A DNA stretch of 64,000 nt from Isoetes taiwanensis (GCA_021234155.1 JAJEKV010000008.1:1066508-1130507), one strand, 5' to 3'; shown: positions 47,521-58,900, numbered from the stretch's first letter. The notes: generated from the sequence alone by a model not told the origin. A program made the numbers and translations.

Positions 47521-48090
47521 CTGGTATGCGATTTGAATGGTGTGCTATGCAGAATGTTACAGAACGGAAGTTTTGATAAGTCATGGTATGCGCAGAAACC
47601 ATTTGAAACGTGTACCAAATATGCTTACCCATGCCCTTATATGAAGTAGATGTTGGACGAGGCCTTTAGTTTATTTCATTGTGCAATTTGGTCATCTATG
47701 GAACATAGAAATATACAAAAAGTTTTAAGAGTAGTGCCTGAGCTAAATAGAGATTGGGCGTTCGTCTGGGATCAAAACAAATGTACTTCATTCACAAACC
47801 CTAAGGATCCGACAGGTAAAAAGATATTTGTGAAATACTTGCACACCATGATGGATGGTCTAGGTATTGAGGAAAAGGAAGGCATAATCATGGTTGTTGA
47901 TGACGCCCTCAAGTGTACTTGCTTCAATCATTCATAGTCATTAAATCCGCCATCCTATCATCCTGATATGTTTAGCACAGATGATTTTCTACTTCGTTTT
48001 ATCAGTGTCTTGCAAGAAATATCATCAGGAAAATCGGTCAAAGACATACAAACACTATACCCGCAACTTGATCGGACGTGCAAAAATTGA
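47521..48090 (+). pseudogene. FCP1/NIF-like HAD phosphatase remnant, intronless
   Basis: LVCDLNGVLCR at 47521-47553 fits HAD motif I of plant FCP1/NLI-interacting-factor proteins (DLNG form). CAIWSSMEHRN (47677-47710) is motif II, KKIFVKYL (about 47818-47842) supplies the motif III Lys, and IIMVVDDAL (about 47885-47912) is the motif IV DD. FSTDDFLLRFISVLQEI (about 47971-48021) is the usual C-terminal helix. Family members dephosphorylate proteins such as the RNA polymerase II C-terminal repeat. One continuous frame from motif I to the TGA at 48088-48090 has only two internal stops (47648-47650 and 47936-47938). It has no introns, suggesting a retrocopy or element cargo. Confidence 0.75.
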
Positions 48091-48400
48091 CAGGGACCTT
48101 GAGAAAATTGTTCTAGAAAGGGAACTATTTTGATATATATCTATACCAGAAATATACTTTGCAGAAATGTTTTGAATTCCAGTATATAGGGTTCAAGCCA
48201 TTTAGAGTAGTAGAAGCAATGCACAGAGAGTCAAAAGAATTGGTATCAAGTCTGGGATTCCATTTTAGAAAAGAAATTTGATAATTTTCAAAAACCAGAG
48301 GACCATGATTCAGAAAGAAATTTGCTGATCTTTTATTTTCACACTTAATCATGATAAAAGGATAGTTTAGCCAATAAATAGCTTTGATGAGAACCCCTTT

Positions 48401-49480
48401 CATGTTATGGCCGTTGGCGCGTTTCTTGGCGCCTGGAACTAGGGCGGCGGCAGAGAGGGAAGGCCGCCCTTCTCCCTCTTCCTTCCGGCACTGCTCCAAT
48501 CTTCTTGAAGATCAGAGTCCCATTTGATTTGCTGCTAGAGGGGTTTTGCACAATTTTCTCTTTGGATTTCGTTTATTCAAAGGTGGGTCGGATTCTTCAA
48601 TCAGAATTGCTTCAAGGCGGTCCTTTCATTTCATGCCAGTTTGCCATTAACTTCCGGTTCTTTCTGTCAAATAAGTTCTCTTGTTTGAGTAAAAAGCACC
48701 GAAAGATTCAGATTTTAAGCAGAAATGTGAGGAGAGCAATTGAGTTGTATGATTTCTGGGCTGCCTCATCAAACAACGGATCCTCCGAAGTTCTTGGCTT
48801 TTTCCCTTCCTCTTGCTCTTTCTTTCTAGCGGAAAGATCTAAGAATGTTGTTCCTAAGGAGTCGTGGTAAATTCTTGATTTTGATTTTACGTTTTAGAAA
48901 CAGGATGCTTAATTTTTCTGAGATTGCCGAGCTAGGGAGATAACTATGTCCAGGAAGATGCTTCCATATCGATCAAGATATCATAAACCAAAATTTAGGG
49001 AGGTTTTGGTGTCATCGAGGTTACCGACCGCACATCCCGACAATGCAAAGATCTCCTTTTAATTTCGCAGATTCTCAGAAAAAATTGCAGAATTAGATCA
49101 TAGTTTGAAGCAGTTGGGCTTCTCTGAGCAGTGCGGGAGAATTGGTCCGATTACTCTTCAGCTCTTTTCTCTTCATTTTTAGTTCTGCAAGAAGACTTTT
49201 GAATTTTTGGAGCATTCATGACTTATCTGTAGTTTCTGGAAAGCTTGTACTAAGCTCTTGTAGTATTTTATCTAAACAGGAAGATTGGTTTTAATCATGT
49301 AGTACTGGATAGATAGAAGAAGATGTTGAGAAAGGCAGATCAGTACAGAAATTATGGATATAAAATCTGATCTGCATGTGATCTTTGTGCTTAAACTATA
49401 TCTGGTCTATGTGAGACCTATGCTGTAATTCTTCCTATCTTTTAATAAAGATTTTCTTTCCTTCAAAAAAAAAAAAAAAA
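48401..49480 (+). mobile_element. 1.08-kb retroposed mRNA-like insertion with TSD and poly-A
   Basis: GAACCCCTTT is found at 48391-48400 and 49481-49490, directly flanking the insert. The insert ends in a run of 16 A bases (about 49465-49480), preceded by an AATAAA signal (49444-49449) about 16 bases upstream. This is the signature of a processed transcript copied by LINE machinery. Its flanks join to restore the DUF4283 reading frame. The parent gene is unknown. Confidence 0.88.
48505..48870 (+). CDS. 121-codon ORF inside the retrocopy, unidentified
   Basis: Open from ATG 48505 to TAA 48868-48870, starting MKIRVPFDLLLEGFCTIFSL and ending ERSKNVVPKESW. It is hydrophobic at the N terminus and Ser/Lys-rich later. 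No domain is recognised. It lies near the 5' end of the retroposed transcript with a long 3' untranslated part. It could be a small protein or a chance ORF of a non-coding RNA. Confidence 0.35.
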   Translation: MKIRVPFDLLLEGFCTIFSLDFVYSKVGRILQSELLQGGPFISCQFAINFRFFLSNKFSCLSKKHRKIQILSRNVRRAIELYDFWAASSNNGSSEVLGFFPSSCSFFLAERSKNVVPKESW

Positions 49481-49560
49481 GAACCCCTTTCTGGAGATTT
49501 TGGCAAAAAGTCCATAATTTCCCTAAGTTTATGCCACTTTTGTTGACGAACTTTATTTGG

Positions 49561-50389
49561 CTCCATTGGCACTTACATTTCCACTGAATATTATCCTGAG
49601 AGACCACCCCGTGCTTTCATTCAACTTGACCTTTCCAAAGCTATTCCAATCCAAATCCCGATGCTTTTGGACAGAAGTCAACTCTATCACTAAGGTGGTC
49701 AGGTTTGCCTCCTCAATGTCAAGTATGTAATAACAAGCACTTTTGGTATGACAACTGCAAATCATACCGCAAAAATCAGGCAGATATGGTAATAAACACA
49801 ATTCCCCCAAAGGAATTGAGTCAGGTTGAGAAAGTTGTGGCCCCAAATGATACAATGGTAACCAAAAAATACCGCGTATCCCGATGACGTAAATGAAACA
49901 ATCAGAATGACATTACCGGCTAATGCAAAAAATGCTAATAAGCATTATGATTTCACCCTGAAAAAAAGTTAATGGTTCTCAAAGGAGAATCCTTAAGAAT
50001 AGGTTGGAGAAGGAGAAGTTAAAGCAAAATCAGGGCCTTCATATATCTGCAACAACTTCAAATAGAAGTGCTTTGACAGGAATATATAAAAAACCTGCAG
50101 AAATAAAGGTGATACGTAAATATGGTGAATTTATTGGAAAAGGAAAGCTCCTATGAATCAAATTGAGAACATCAAATGTAAGAACTACACTCAACTCTAG
50201 ACGTATTATTATTCAAGATGCAAGAATTTTGAATAATTCCAAACTATCAACAAATTTGGATCTTGATAAAAGCAAAGAAGAGAGATCCATTAATTAGGGA
50301 AAGCCATACTAAAAAATCTCAACTCCCCGGTTACTCCACCAATTCATGAGAAACAAGTAGAGAAACATGTGGAAATCTCTAATTCTAGA
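49561..50389 (+). pseudogene. LINE ORF1 C-terminal half with a zinc knuckle
   Basis: GTYISTEYYPERPPRAFIQL then LDLSKAIPIQIP (49570-49660) ends DUF4283. After a frame break, LPPQCQVCNNKHFWYDNC (49702-49755) is a degenerate CCHC knuckle. A lysine- and serine-rich tail continues to the insertion at 50390 and resumes at 51377. ORF1 binds LINE RNA. Confidence 0.7.
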
Positions 50390-50398
50390 ATGGGACTC

Positions 50399-51367
50399 GC
50401 ATGAAACCAACAAACCGCTTGCTTCTCATTCATCTCAACAGATTTTCTACAATGGTGGATAGTGGGTAGCCGCACACATGCGAACTACCCATAAAAAATA
50501 AAGGGAAAATCCAATTATATCATTTGGACCCCAACAAAATACAATGCTAATAGAGATCTAGTGTACCAAATGTAAAGCTTATCACCGGATTAAAAAAGCC
50601 CTCACCTTCGGTTTTCGAGGAAAACCCTAGTGATAAGCCTTCGGGAGGGGCTTTGGACAAACGTAAGGCATAAAAATCGCCTCCCAAAACCCACGAATGG
50701 AAAGTCGAAACAGATGCCGCCGCTAAAACGTGACCGCACATCACCAACAAAACAACAAGACAAAACAAACCCCCGAGTGGAGGGGTTGATTCTTGCTGCG
50801 TTAACGCCGATAAAAATACAATAACAAAGAAGGGGAGGGTGGGTTCAAAGAGAATAAGGTACCGCCAGAGAAGAGGAAGCATGAGAAGTCGGCCGTAAAA
50901 CGCTGGCCAAAATAGCTTACTCCCCAACCAGAAGCTGGCATGATGCGCTCCGCATGCATGCAAAACATGCATGCTCGCCCCATTCTAGAATGGCGATCCG
51001 ATGTCTCGATCGATGGGATTCTAGAATGGGACTCGCATGAAACCAACAAACCGCCCAATACCAAAGGACTTCTTAACAAACTAGGATCGAGGACTTAAGG
51101 TTACACGGGATGAAGGCTAAAGGCCGAGAAAGGACTGTATGAAAGAAACGCCAATTGGCAAACCAGGCGTGAAGAAGCCCTCCCCCTGCCTGAAACAATT
51201 CAAAGAGAATAAGGTATCACGAGAGAGAAGAGGAAGCCTGATGAGAAGTCGAGGCGTAAACGCCTAAAATAGCTTAACTCCCAACTGAAGGGCATGCGCG
51301 CCAAGATGCATGCAAAACATGCATGCTCGTCCCCATTCTAGAATGGCGATCCGATGTCTCTTGATCG
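50399..51367. mobile_element. GC-richer insertion with 9-bp TSD and an internal duplication
   Basis: ATGGGACTC flanks it at 50390-50398 and 51368-51376. Inside are two related units: about 50382-51016 and a shorter 51017-51367. The first 35 bases (TCTAGAATGGGACTCGCATG and on) recur exactly at 51019, and 50845-51010 resembles 51198-51375. A hairpin GCATGCATG-CAAAA-CATGCATGC lies at about 50952-50974, 10 bases before CTAG. No transposase is present. The element class is not settled. Confidence 0.55.
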
Positions 51368-51376
51368 ATGGGACTC

Positions 51377-51714
51377 TCAAAGAAAGTAAAAGAGTAGCAA
51401 AGGATAAATGCCTAAATGCTTCATCAACTCTACCTCAATCCGATCTGGTCAACTTTGACAAGCAAGCTCCATTGGTGACTTCAAACAAACTTGACCAAGA
51501 AAATATGGTTCTCTGCTCCAATCAATTTCAGGTACTTGCAGATTTAAATACTAACCATGATGATCAATTGTTGTCTGCTGGAAATCCTGACATCCCCGCT
51601 TCACTCCATGCTTCTCTCTCAAATATTCATAATGATGTCCCCTTATCCCCCCATCCTCCATGTTCATTTCCACCTCTTATAGATTTTGAAATATCCCACA
51701 GTCTGAACTCCGTG
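51377..51714 (+). pseudogene. LINE ORF1 C-terminal tail, middle piece
   Basis: The open frame ESKRVAKDKCLNASSTLP, then NQFQVLADLNTN and PPCSFPPLIDFEISHS continues the plus-strand ORF1 after the 50399-51367 insertion. It is Ser/Asn/Pro-rich and low in structure, as in plant LINE ORF1 tails. The frame is cut by the second LINE at about 51715. Confidence 0.55.
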
Positions 51715-51729
51715 GCAGCCGATATGGAT

Positions 51730-52470
51730 CTCATCTTTCTCATGGAGACATGGGAGCATCTTCAAGTACGTGCTACCCGACTGCCCGGGTTACCAACATT
51801 TCTGGTCTTCAATACCACTGTGTGATGAGGGTCATGGTGGAGTGGCTTGCTACTACCGGACAACCTTGGCACATTCGTTACCCTCCGAGGAAGACGACAG
51901 TGCACAACCGGTACTTGTGGGTTCGTGTGCATAATACCAATGGCAACCCTCTTTTTTAAAGCTGTTATTTCCCTCACGTAGAGAGCACCTTCTATCGCAG
52001 CCACCCGGATGCGGATAGGATGGACCCTTATGTCGATCTATATGATGACATACGGCCCGTACCCAGCCGTTGGGTAGGGTCAGCCCTTCTTGGAGACTTC
52101 AATGCACGGGACAGGAGTAGAGCAGCCCATGCGACTTGACCCCCGCCGACGATGTCCTCCGCATCGCCCGAAAAACCTGGCCACGGGATCGGATGACAGC
52201 CCGAGTCACTCGCGCTTTGGCGGACGTTATACGCTATGTGGTATTTTTGACTTGATAATTTGCAATGGCACATCCGCGGTCTGATTCTCGCAAGTGCACA
52301 TGCGCAGGACAATCGGGGAGGGTCTAGTGTGGTGGACTATGTGCTCAGAAGTTGCGCCGAAGATATGCATCTCATCGATCGCTTTAGGGTGGGCACAGAC
52401 AATTCGGGATGATGAGGAGGTCGACTCAGATCACCTCCCACTTTATTTGGACTTGGTTTGGCAAACCGCC
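51730..52470 (+). pseudogene. endonuclease domain of the nested LINE
   Basis: DLIFLMETWEH (51727-51760) opens the domain. HNRYLWVRVHNTNGNPLF (51903-51956), CYFPH (about 51963), LLGDFNARDRS (about 52086-52115), SVVDYVLRSCAEDMHLIDR (about 52329-52384) and EEVDSDHLPLYLDLVWQ (about 52414-52463) follow in the order of an APE-type nuclease. At least four one-base shifts occur. Confidence 0.82.
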
Positions 52471-53079
52471 CGGGAACCCCCACTATGCCCGGCCCCTCGC
52501 GCTCGGTTGAGACTAGATTATGGCGGTGAGAGGACTACGCCGAGATGCTCATGGGCGCCCCCCGGTAATTACTGGGACCTCCACACTAGAGCGGCGAGCC
52601 GGACCGGTGACTTCGCTATTGCGGGATCACGGCCGACGGTGCTTTTAGCGAACCCCGCGTCGCCGTCGGGATTAGCAACATTCCGCGATAACCGGGATGG
52701 TTTGATGCGAGTGTAAAGAATAGCGGCGGCACCGTCCCACGATGCGGATCCAGTACCCGCTTAGGGGCCACCACAATACCGCCCATCCGAAGGGAGACAA
52801 AGGCCGGTTACCTTCCGAACATCGGGGGAGATGTTCTACCTGCTGGACACTTATCCTCGAACCTTTTGACGCGGAGAGTGTTGAGAAGATAGCCAGCCTA
52901 CAGGGGACATCACACCGAGGGGAACAAGAGACCCGCACGGCTGACTCTATGACCCGCCCGGGGGCAGCGTCACGCCCATACCCCCCACAGGGATGGCCCC
53001 CATTGGTTCCTGGGAGGAGGATGTTGAGGAGGGCCCCAAGAATCCACCGGGCTAATGGAAGGTACCGACCTCTGATAAT

Positions 53080-54130
53080 TATGCAAAGGCCGAAGTTACT
53101 CAAATGGGCAAGGGGCGGCTTTGTAGAATCCCCTCACTACCCCGTTCAACGAGGCATTGCGGAAGGTCTCCCTCCGACAATGGACCTGGCGGTTGTTCCC
53201 ATTCCTAAGGTGGGCGATTTCACACCGTCCGGGCCCAATTACCGAGACCCGATCATGGTCGATTCGATTATTTGCCAAACCGCTATCGCATTCTCGAAGC
53301 AAAGAAGTTGACCGGCTAGGCGAAGGTAAAGTCGCGAGGAGCGAGCCCTCACACGTAGGCGCTTTTGGCCCCGCCACTCAGCGATTGACCATATCTTTTA
53401 CAACTGCGGGCCGATTGAAGACGGCCCGGAATCATCGGCGGGACTTGTATTGTTGCTTTGTGGACCAGCGAAGGCTTTTTGATCTGATTTCGGGGAAAAG
53501 TCAGGCTGGGATCTGCGTCAACCCCGGGGCTCGGGCTTTTGTCGCGAGAATGCCATATACGAGTTGTATGAGAGTTGTTTTAGCGGGGATGCACGGCCGC
53601 GGGCGGGCATTCACCAATAGTATCGAGTCCCGCAGGGTTGCCCCTCTACGCCAATGCTTTTGGCCTCTACATTATTCGATTCAGAGCCCGGCTTCGCGAG
53701 CATGGGGGATGGCATACGACTTTTGCACCACGGTCATCGCCCGGATCATCTATGCGGGCGATGTTGGCTGTTGGCCCCACCCCAGAAGCTATCTGCGGTC
53801 TCACAGATGCCCTAGACACATTTTGTCGGGCCCTGCATGCTGCGTGAATCGGCCAAGACGGGGTGGTTCTCATATCCTCTTCCGCCACCCCATGCCTCCC
53901 GCACTCACATATCGGGGATGGCCAGGAAGTCACGCCCACCTACAAGTACCTAGGGGTGGAGTTCCCCTCCTGCAGCTCTGGCGGGAGGCATCTATCCACT
54001 TATGCGTGTGGCCAGGCCGGAAAGCTTTATGCCATCTGAGAACAACGATCACCGTGCCGAGCTCATGATTAAGGCCATCCGGTCACATCTGTTCCGCACG
54101 TCGAGCCCATCGGCCCTTCAGACGAAGGTC
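53080..54130 (+). pseudogene. reverse transcriptase domain of the nested LINE
   Basis: FVESPHYPVQRGIAEGLP and AVVPIPKVGDF (about 53122-53225) mark the start. RRDLYCCFVDQRRLFDLI (about 53438-53490) is motif A with altered residues. A GV-QGCPL-type box sits near 53634, and IIYAGDVG (about 53746-53770) is the YADD box with one changed residue. YKYLGVEF (about 53942-53965) follows. The long open frame 53157-54068 covers only parts of it. Confidence 0.8.
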
Positions 54131-55169
54131 GAGGTTTGGGGCCCTCGTCTCTTTTGGCGACATGGAATGACTTGGAGCAGGTCAGAGAAGGCATTTTTGC
54201 TGCGGAGCACTTGGGGTGAAACCTTGATCCCCTATCGGTCTGTCTGCGCGAAACCGGATTCTTGCCCTTCGGTAGCCCCTTGATGTACACATCGTCTATT
54301 TTCGGAAAGTGGTTACTATGGGTGATGCTGGGCTCCCTTTAGGGCTTACATGCGGCAATGAGTCCCTTGCGTTTAGCCCGTGGAGGGGTAAAGCCCGGAT
54401 GGAACGTCGCAGAACCTGAGATCGTGCAATTGACACCACGTGACCCGATCGTGGCGCCACCATGGAGTACCTAGATGCTTGTTTCCTCGCAAGCTCTCGG
54501 GACCCGGCAGCTTTAAAGTGAGGCCAAACGCGGCCCATTATAAGGGCACATCAACCCGTGTTAGCCCGGCCCACAAATTTACCTGCGTTCCCTACCCATG
54601 GGCTTGAACTCATTGCCTCCGATCGGCACGGTGCCCACCATCTTCGCATTGAGGCAGGGCAGTGGATTGGGAGCCCCGCCAGATGTGCCTGTCGGCCGCC
54701 AAAGCGGGTGCCATTGAGGATGAGTCTCACACTTTCGAGGAGTTGCCCGGCCGTTGGTCGGTCCGGGCGGATACACTTCTTTAGTGCGGCGGACTTGCCC
54801 TTACCCATTTCCGATGAACACACCGCCAATACGTGCCCTCGGGTCGTACATTCGGAGGTATCTTGACCTCGAGGGTCACCTTTGCCCCCCGCTTTGCTGC
54901 TTTCGGTGATTAGGCACTACGGGTGGGGCATGATCAGATATATTTGGGTGTTTTACGCATTTTATATATTAGGGCGGTTTGTCGGCAGCGTGATTGTCGC
55001 CACGGTTTTTCCCTCAAACCCTTCGGGCGGGGTTTTTAATCCGGGCAGTAATCCGCTTGTTTGCTTTTATCAATGGGTCCCATAGACCGATTGGTCTCCG
55101 TGGACGATAAAAGTACCTTCCTTCCTTCCTTCCTTCCTTCCTTCCTTCCCTTGTGAACCCGTAAGAGAC

Positions 55170-55715
55170 AATCCATTTCAGCAGATATTGAGCAACAAAT
55201 GGCCATTCTTCAGGAGGAGTTAGTTAGTATGAATTCAACTCAAATTAACTCTCAGGTTCATGATGTGGGAAAGGTTGACTGCTATTCAGGCTGTCCTTCA
55301 GAGAATGCAATGGTTTTAGATACTCCAGATCGAAAAAACTCCAAATTGTTCATGAAACTCCTCCAAGTCTCAGTCCCGAGATCTGCATCAACTCTCACAA
55401 TTCTCCTATGGATGATCAAATAATTCAACTAATAAATGCTTGTTTGATAACTCAGTAAACAAAATGTTTGAGTTTATTCCAGGGGGTGCTTCTGATAGTG
55501 AGGTTGAGTTAGATCTAGATTCTGATAAGGAAAATATAGGGAAAAATGTATGGGGAGATGATGAACTCTTGAGAGATTCTTTCTTAAAGACTAAGCCTCA
55601 TCCCAAAGCTTTATTAAAAATGGTGGATGCTAACACCCCAGCCAATAATACTAGGAGCAAAAAAACGAAACAGAGCTATAAAAAGGCTGGTAAAAATTTA
55701 GGGAGATCTAAATAA
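55170..55715 (+). pseudogene. LINE ORF1 C-terminal end of the outer element
   Basis: After the nested LINE, SISADIEQQMAILQEELVSM (about 55173) and on to 55423, then FIPGGASDSEVELDLDSDK and RSKKTKQSYKKAGKNL (55440-55715), end in TAA. An acidic stretch followed by a lysine-rich C terminus is common in plant LINE ORF1. The endonuclease ATG follows 33 bases later at 55749. Confidence 0.5.
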
Positions 55716-55748
55716 GTTTCCTCTTTCTAATTCTTCTCTTGTCTAAAA

Positions 55749-56640
55749 ATGAAGATAGTTAGTTGGAATTTGAGAGGTATCAAAGGTTCCCTAAAGAGAA
55801 AGAGAGCAATTTCCCAAGTAAGACAGTATGATGCAGATATTGTCTTGCTCCAGGAACTCAAGCTTCCTAAATTTGAAGCTTCCAACTGGGAGACTGGATT
55901 TATCCAGGCTCTTCATCAATCTCGATTGAAGCAAATGGTACTAGAGGAGGGATGGCCATTATATGGAAAAACCTGCAGCATATCTCTTTCTGCAATAGTT
56001 CTTCTAAAATGTGGCAGGCTGTCACCTTCTCTGTGAACAATACTTCATTTGGAGTCATAAATGTGTATGCTTCCACTTGTCCAAAAGAGAGAGAGAAACT
56101 TTGGCCTAGTATTAATTCTTGGATCATAAACAACTCCACTGTTGACTGGATTCTAGCAGGAGATTTTAATAATACCCCTACTTGGGATATGAAGTTGGGA
56201 AATAAAATCAACATGTCCATGGCTGAGAGGGTAAGTTGGGATAAACTTATTGCTGACTCTTCTCTCATATACATTCCTTCTTCTACCTCTATTTATACAT
56301 GGTCCAATAAACAAAAAACACTTGATAGAGTTTACTGTGCTCTAGATAGATTTTATGTCTCTAATCCAAATTCTGATTTTTGGGACAACTGCTATGTCAC
56401 AAGTGATGAAGGTACATCCATCTCGGACCACCAGCCTCAATTTCTTTGTACTAAGCATCTGCTTAATCCTCTCAGAGAGAGAAATATTCCCTTCAAATTT
56501 AATTGTTCTCTTCTTCAAAGCACTTCTTTTCAAAAGGAGTTCTCTGATTTCTACTTGTCCTTTAATTCCATGCTTCCTAATTTATCCATGAAGAATTTCT
56601 ATCTCAAAATAAAAAAGGCTAAAGATTAGATAAAGGCTTG
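55749..56640 (+). pseudogene. endonuclease domain of the outer LINE ORF2
   Basis: MKIVSWNLRGIKGSLKRKRA and DIVLLQELKLPKFE (55749-55880) begin an APE-type nuclease. In a second frame, SVNNTSFGVINVYAS (56030-56075) and WILAGDFNNTP (about 56150-56180) lead to STSIYTWSNK and ISDHQPQ (about 56420-56440), which carries the catalytic SDH. One frameshift near 55935 breaks it. Confidence 0.88.
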
Positions 56641-57056
56641 GGCAAAGATTCAAAGTAAGAAACTCTTTGCATAAGATGAAAGAGGTGAGATCCCTGCTTT
56701 AAATTGATCCCTATAATTCTAGTCTTCATATTGCAGAGGAATTAATTGAGAGACACCTTAAAAGCATTGAGGAAAAGGAAGCCAGATTTTCAGCAATTAA
56801 ATGCAAAATTAAATATAATAGTGAAATTGACTATGGAGCTCTAAATTCTTCTTCAGAGTGGCTAAGTGCAGACTGCTCAAGAATTCTATAAATCATGTAA
56901 ACAATGCAATGGTTCTATGGCAACATAGAACCATCATTCTTGGAGAAGACGGGCCTTTTTGAACGTCTATTTTTCCATAAGATCTTTTTTACAGGTTATA
57001 TATCTCATCAGTTCTAGGTTTTCATCATCGGCCTTCCTCTTGAGCGTTCCACCTTT

Positions 57057-58900
57057 TTGTGTTTTGTCTTCCTACTTTCCCACCCTCCCATGCCCTTTTG
57101 CAATATACTCTGCACTACAAATCATGAGATCAAAAATTATTTTTATGACAGTTACTCATCTCTATTCAAGGTCAATGATCTCTCTGCTGCTGATATTCTA
57201 AACAGGGATAAATTTCTTGCTAGACTGGATGCTATTATTCCTAATCCTATTGATTCTATGGATATTTCTTTAACTACTATTTCTGGGGAAGAGGAAATTT
57301 ATAAAACCTTGTTGAGCTTCTCTAAGAACAAATCTCCACTGATGGATTTCCTCCAGAATTTTATGCTCAATTTTGGGACATTATGATATCTGACATTATT
57401 GGCCTTGTGCATGGGTTTTGGAATTCTAATCATTTACACTCATCTATTTCTGCTGGTTTCATTACTTTAGTGCCAAAGGTTGAAAATCCTACATCCTTAA
57501 ATGAATGGAGGCCAATCTCTCTGACTAATTCTACATACAAAACTCGTACAAAATTATTGCAAGAAAGAATTTAGGGCTTATCTCCGAAAAATATAAGTGT
57601 CAATCAATCCGCCTTTTTGCCAAATAGGTTTATTCTAGACAACTATATTAGTGCTATGGAAGGCTTACATTGGAATAGAATTTCTCATCAATCTTGCATT
57701 CCTATCCTCAAGATTTTAAGAGAGCTTTTGACTCTGAAGTTGGGATTTCATTGACATATCATTTAAAAGATGGGTTTTCATACCAAGCTCAATATCTCTT
57801 ATTCATGGTTTAAATTCTATGTCCAACTCTTTGTCTTGATCAATGGATCTCCCTCAAATTTCTTCCCTTTGGCAAAAGGTGTTAAATTTGCCCTTTTAGC
57901 CCTTTATCTTTTTCTCATTGTTGCTGAAATGCTCACTCTATGTGTTCTTCATTTGCAAAATTCGGATGCAAAAATCTTTTATCTCTTCCTAATAATTTGG
58001 ATATGCTTTGGAGAACAATCTTGGGAAATACTTTTGCTTTCTTGGATTTCAATCCCGGTATCAATATCTTCCCTAGATCTCATTAAGGAATTCTTATCCG
58101 GCATGGACATCCATCTTAATCTTGATAAAAGTCTCGATCATAGGGGATGTCTCTGGACTTATATTTGTGACATTCCAATCTTTGAATCCCAATCAAGCTT
58201 CCAAATTATTAGGTATGCCTCTCTCTCGGTCCCCAATTTAAAAGGTCTATGGGATCCTATCCTCCAAAGAATCAAGAGGAAATTGAATAATTATAGGAAC
58301 TGTCTATCATTTTTTTGGTAGGACAATCACAAAGAAATTCAGTTCTAGCTTCCTCACATGTGTACTTCTCCTCTCAGCACTTATTGCTCTAAATCAATTT
58401 ATTCTGATTTGGAGAAGATTATTAAATTTCATCTGGAATGGCTCTCATCTTGTTAAACGGAATTGTCTCTAGGCCTAAAAATTTTGGAGGGCTTGGATGC
58501 AAAAATCTTCACCTCCCTTGTTCTTTGGCGAGGAAAATATATCATAGGAGAACTATCATGGGAAACAATTCTCCAAGGTCCCCACTTTGCTCTTATCCCT
58601 TGATTACATCCCTCTCTTAAGCATTCTCTCCCAAATGCTGCTTTTGTGGATATTCATCCTCAATCCCAATACTTCTCCTTTGATGAGAAATCTGAAATGG
58701 CCCCGAATAAAATTCATCCCGGTTGCACCCCTAGACAATTTTCTTCAAGCCACTATGAGCACTAATCTATTTTGGTCACCAATTTTCTCTCGATCAATTT
58801 TCCAACATTATGGCCATTAAGCATCCTAAGATTTATAGTAAATGGTCTAGTAAGGGTATCAATTTCGCCATTAAAGATCTTAGAGCAACAATACTTTCAT
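57057..58900 (+). pseudogene. reverse transcriptase domain of the outer LINE ORF2
   Basis: LSFSKNKSPLMDFLQNF (about 57315-57365), FITLVPKVENPTSLNEWRPISL (57457-57525), SAFLPNRFILDN (about 57607-57645), the weakened KGVKFALLALYLFLIVAE (about 57875-57930) and FGGLGCKNLHLPCSLARK (58483-58535) are in the order of plant LINE RT. The D-D catalytic box cannot be read clearly. Stops and shifts occur throughout. Confidence 0.8.

Larger units (their letters stand above)
48161..49560 (-). pseudogene. inverted N-terminal half of LINE ORF1 (DUF4283), split by a retrocopy
   Basis: On the minus strand, GINLGKLWTFCQNLQKG (49540-49485) continues across the insertion into VLIKAIYWLNYPFIM (48390 on) and then FFLNHGPLVFENYQISFLKW and GLNPIYWNSKHF. 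This is the DUF4283 pattern of plant LINE ORF1 proteins. The matching C-terminal half (GTYISTEYY, PRAFIQLDLSKAIP) starts at 49565 on the plus strand. ORF1 is therefore cut at one point and its front part inverted. Confidence 0.78.
51715..55150 (+). mobile_element. nested GC-rich LINE with a (CTTC)n tail
   Basis: Endonuclease and RT are readable in shifting frames, and the 3' end GGGTCCCATAG...TTGGTCTCCGTGGACG leads into CTTC repeats (55117-55148). TGAACTCCGT (about 51704) and TGAACCCGT (about 55154) may be the target duplication. It shares wording with 32579-34170 and 38590-38985. It sits inside ORF1 of the AT-richer LINE, so it is the younger of the two. Numerous frame breaks make it inactive. 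Confidence 0.82.

Noticed and set aside
50547-50972. 141-codon minus-strand ORF, hydrophobic
   Set aside because: No domain, GC-rich insert, equally open plus strand; probably non-coding.
53157-54068. 303-codon ORF as one protein
   Set aside because: It is open by chance across a frame-shifted LINE RT; only parts of it are in the RT frame.
55117-55148. independent microsatellite locus
   Set aside because: It begins exactly at the conserved LINE 3' end, so it is best read as the element tail.
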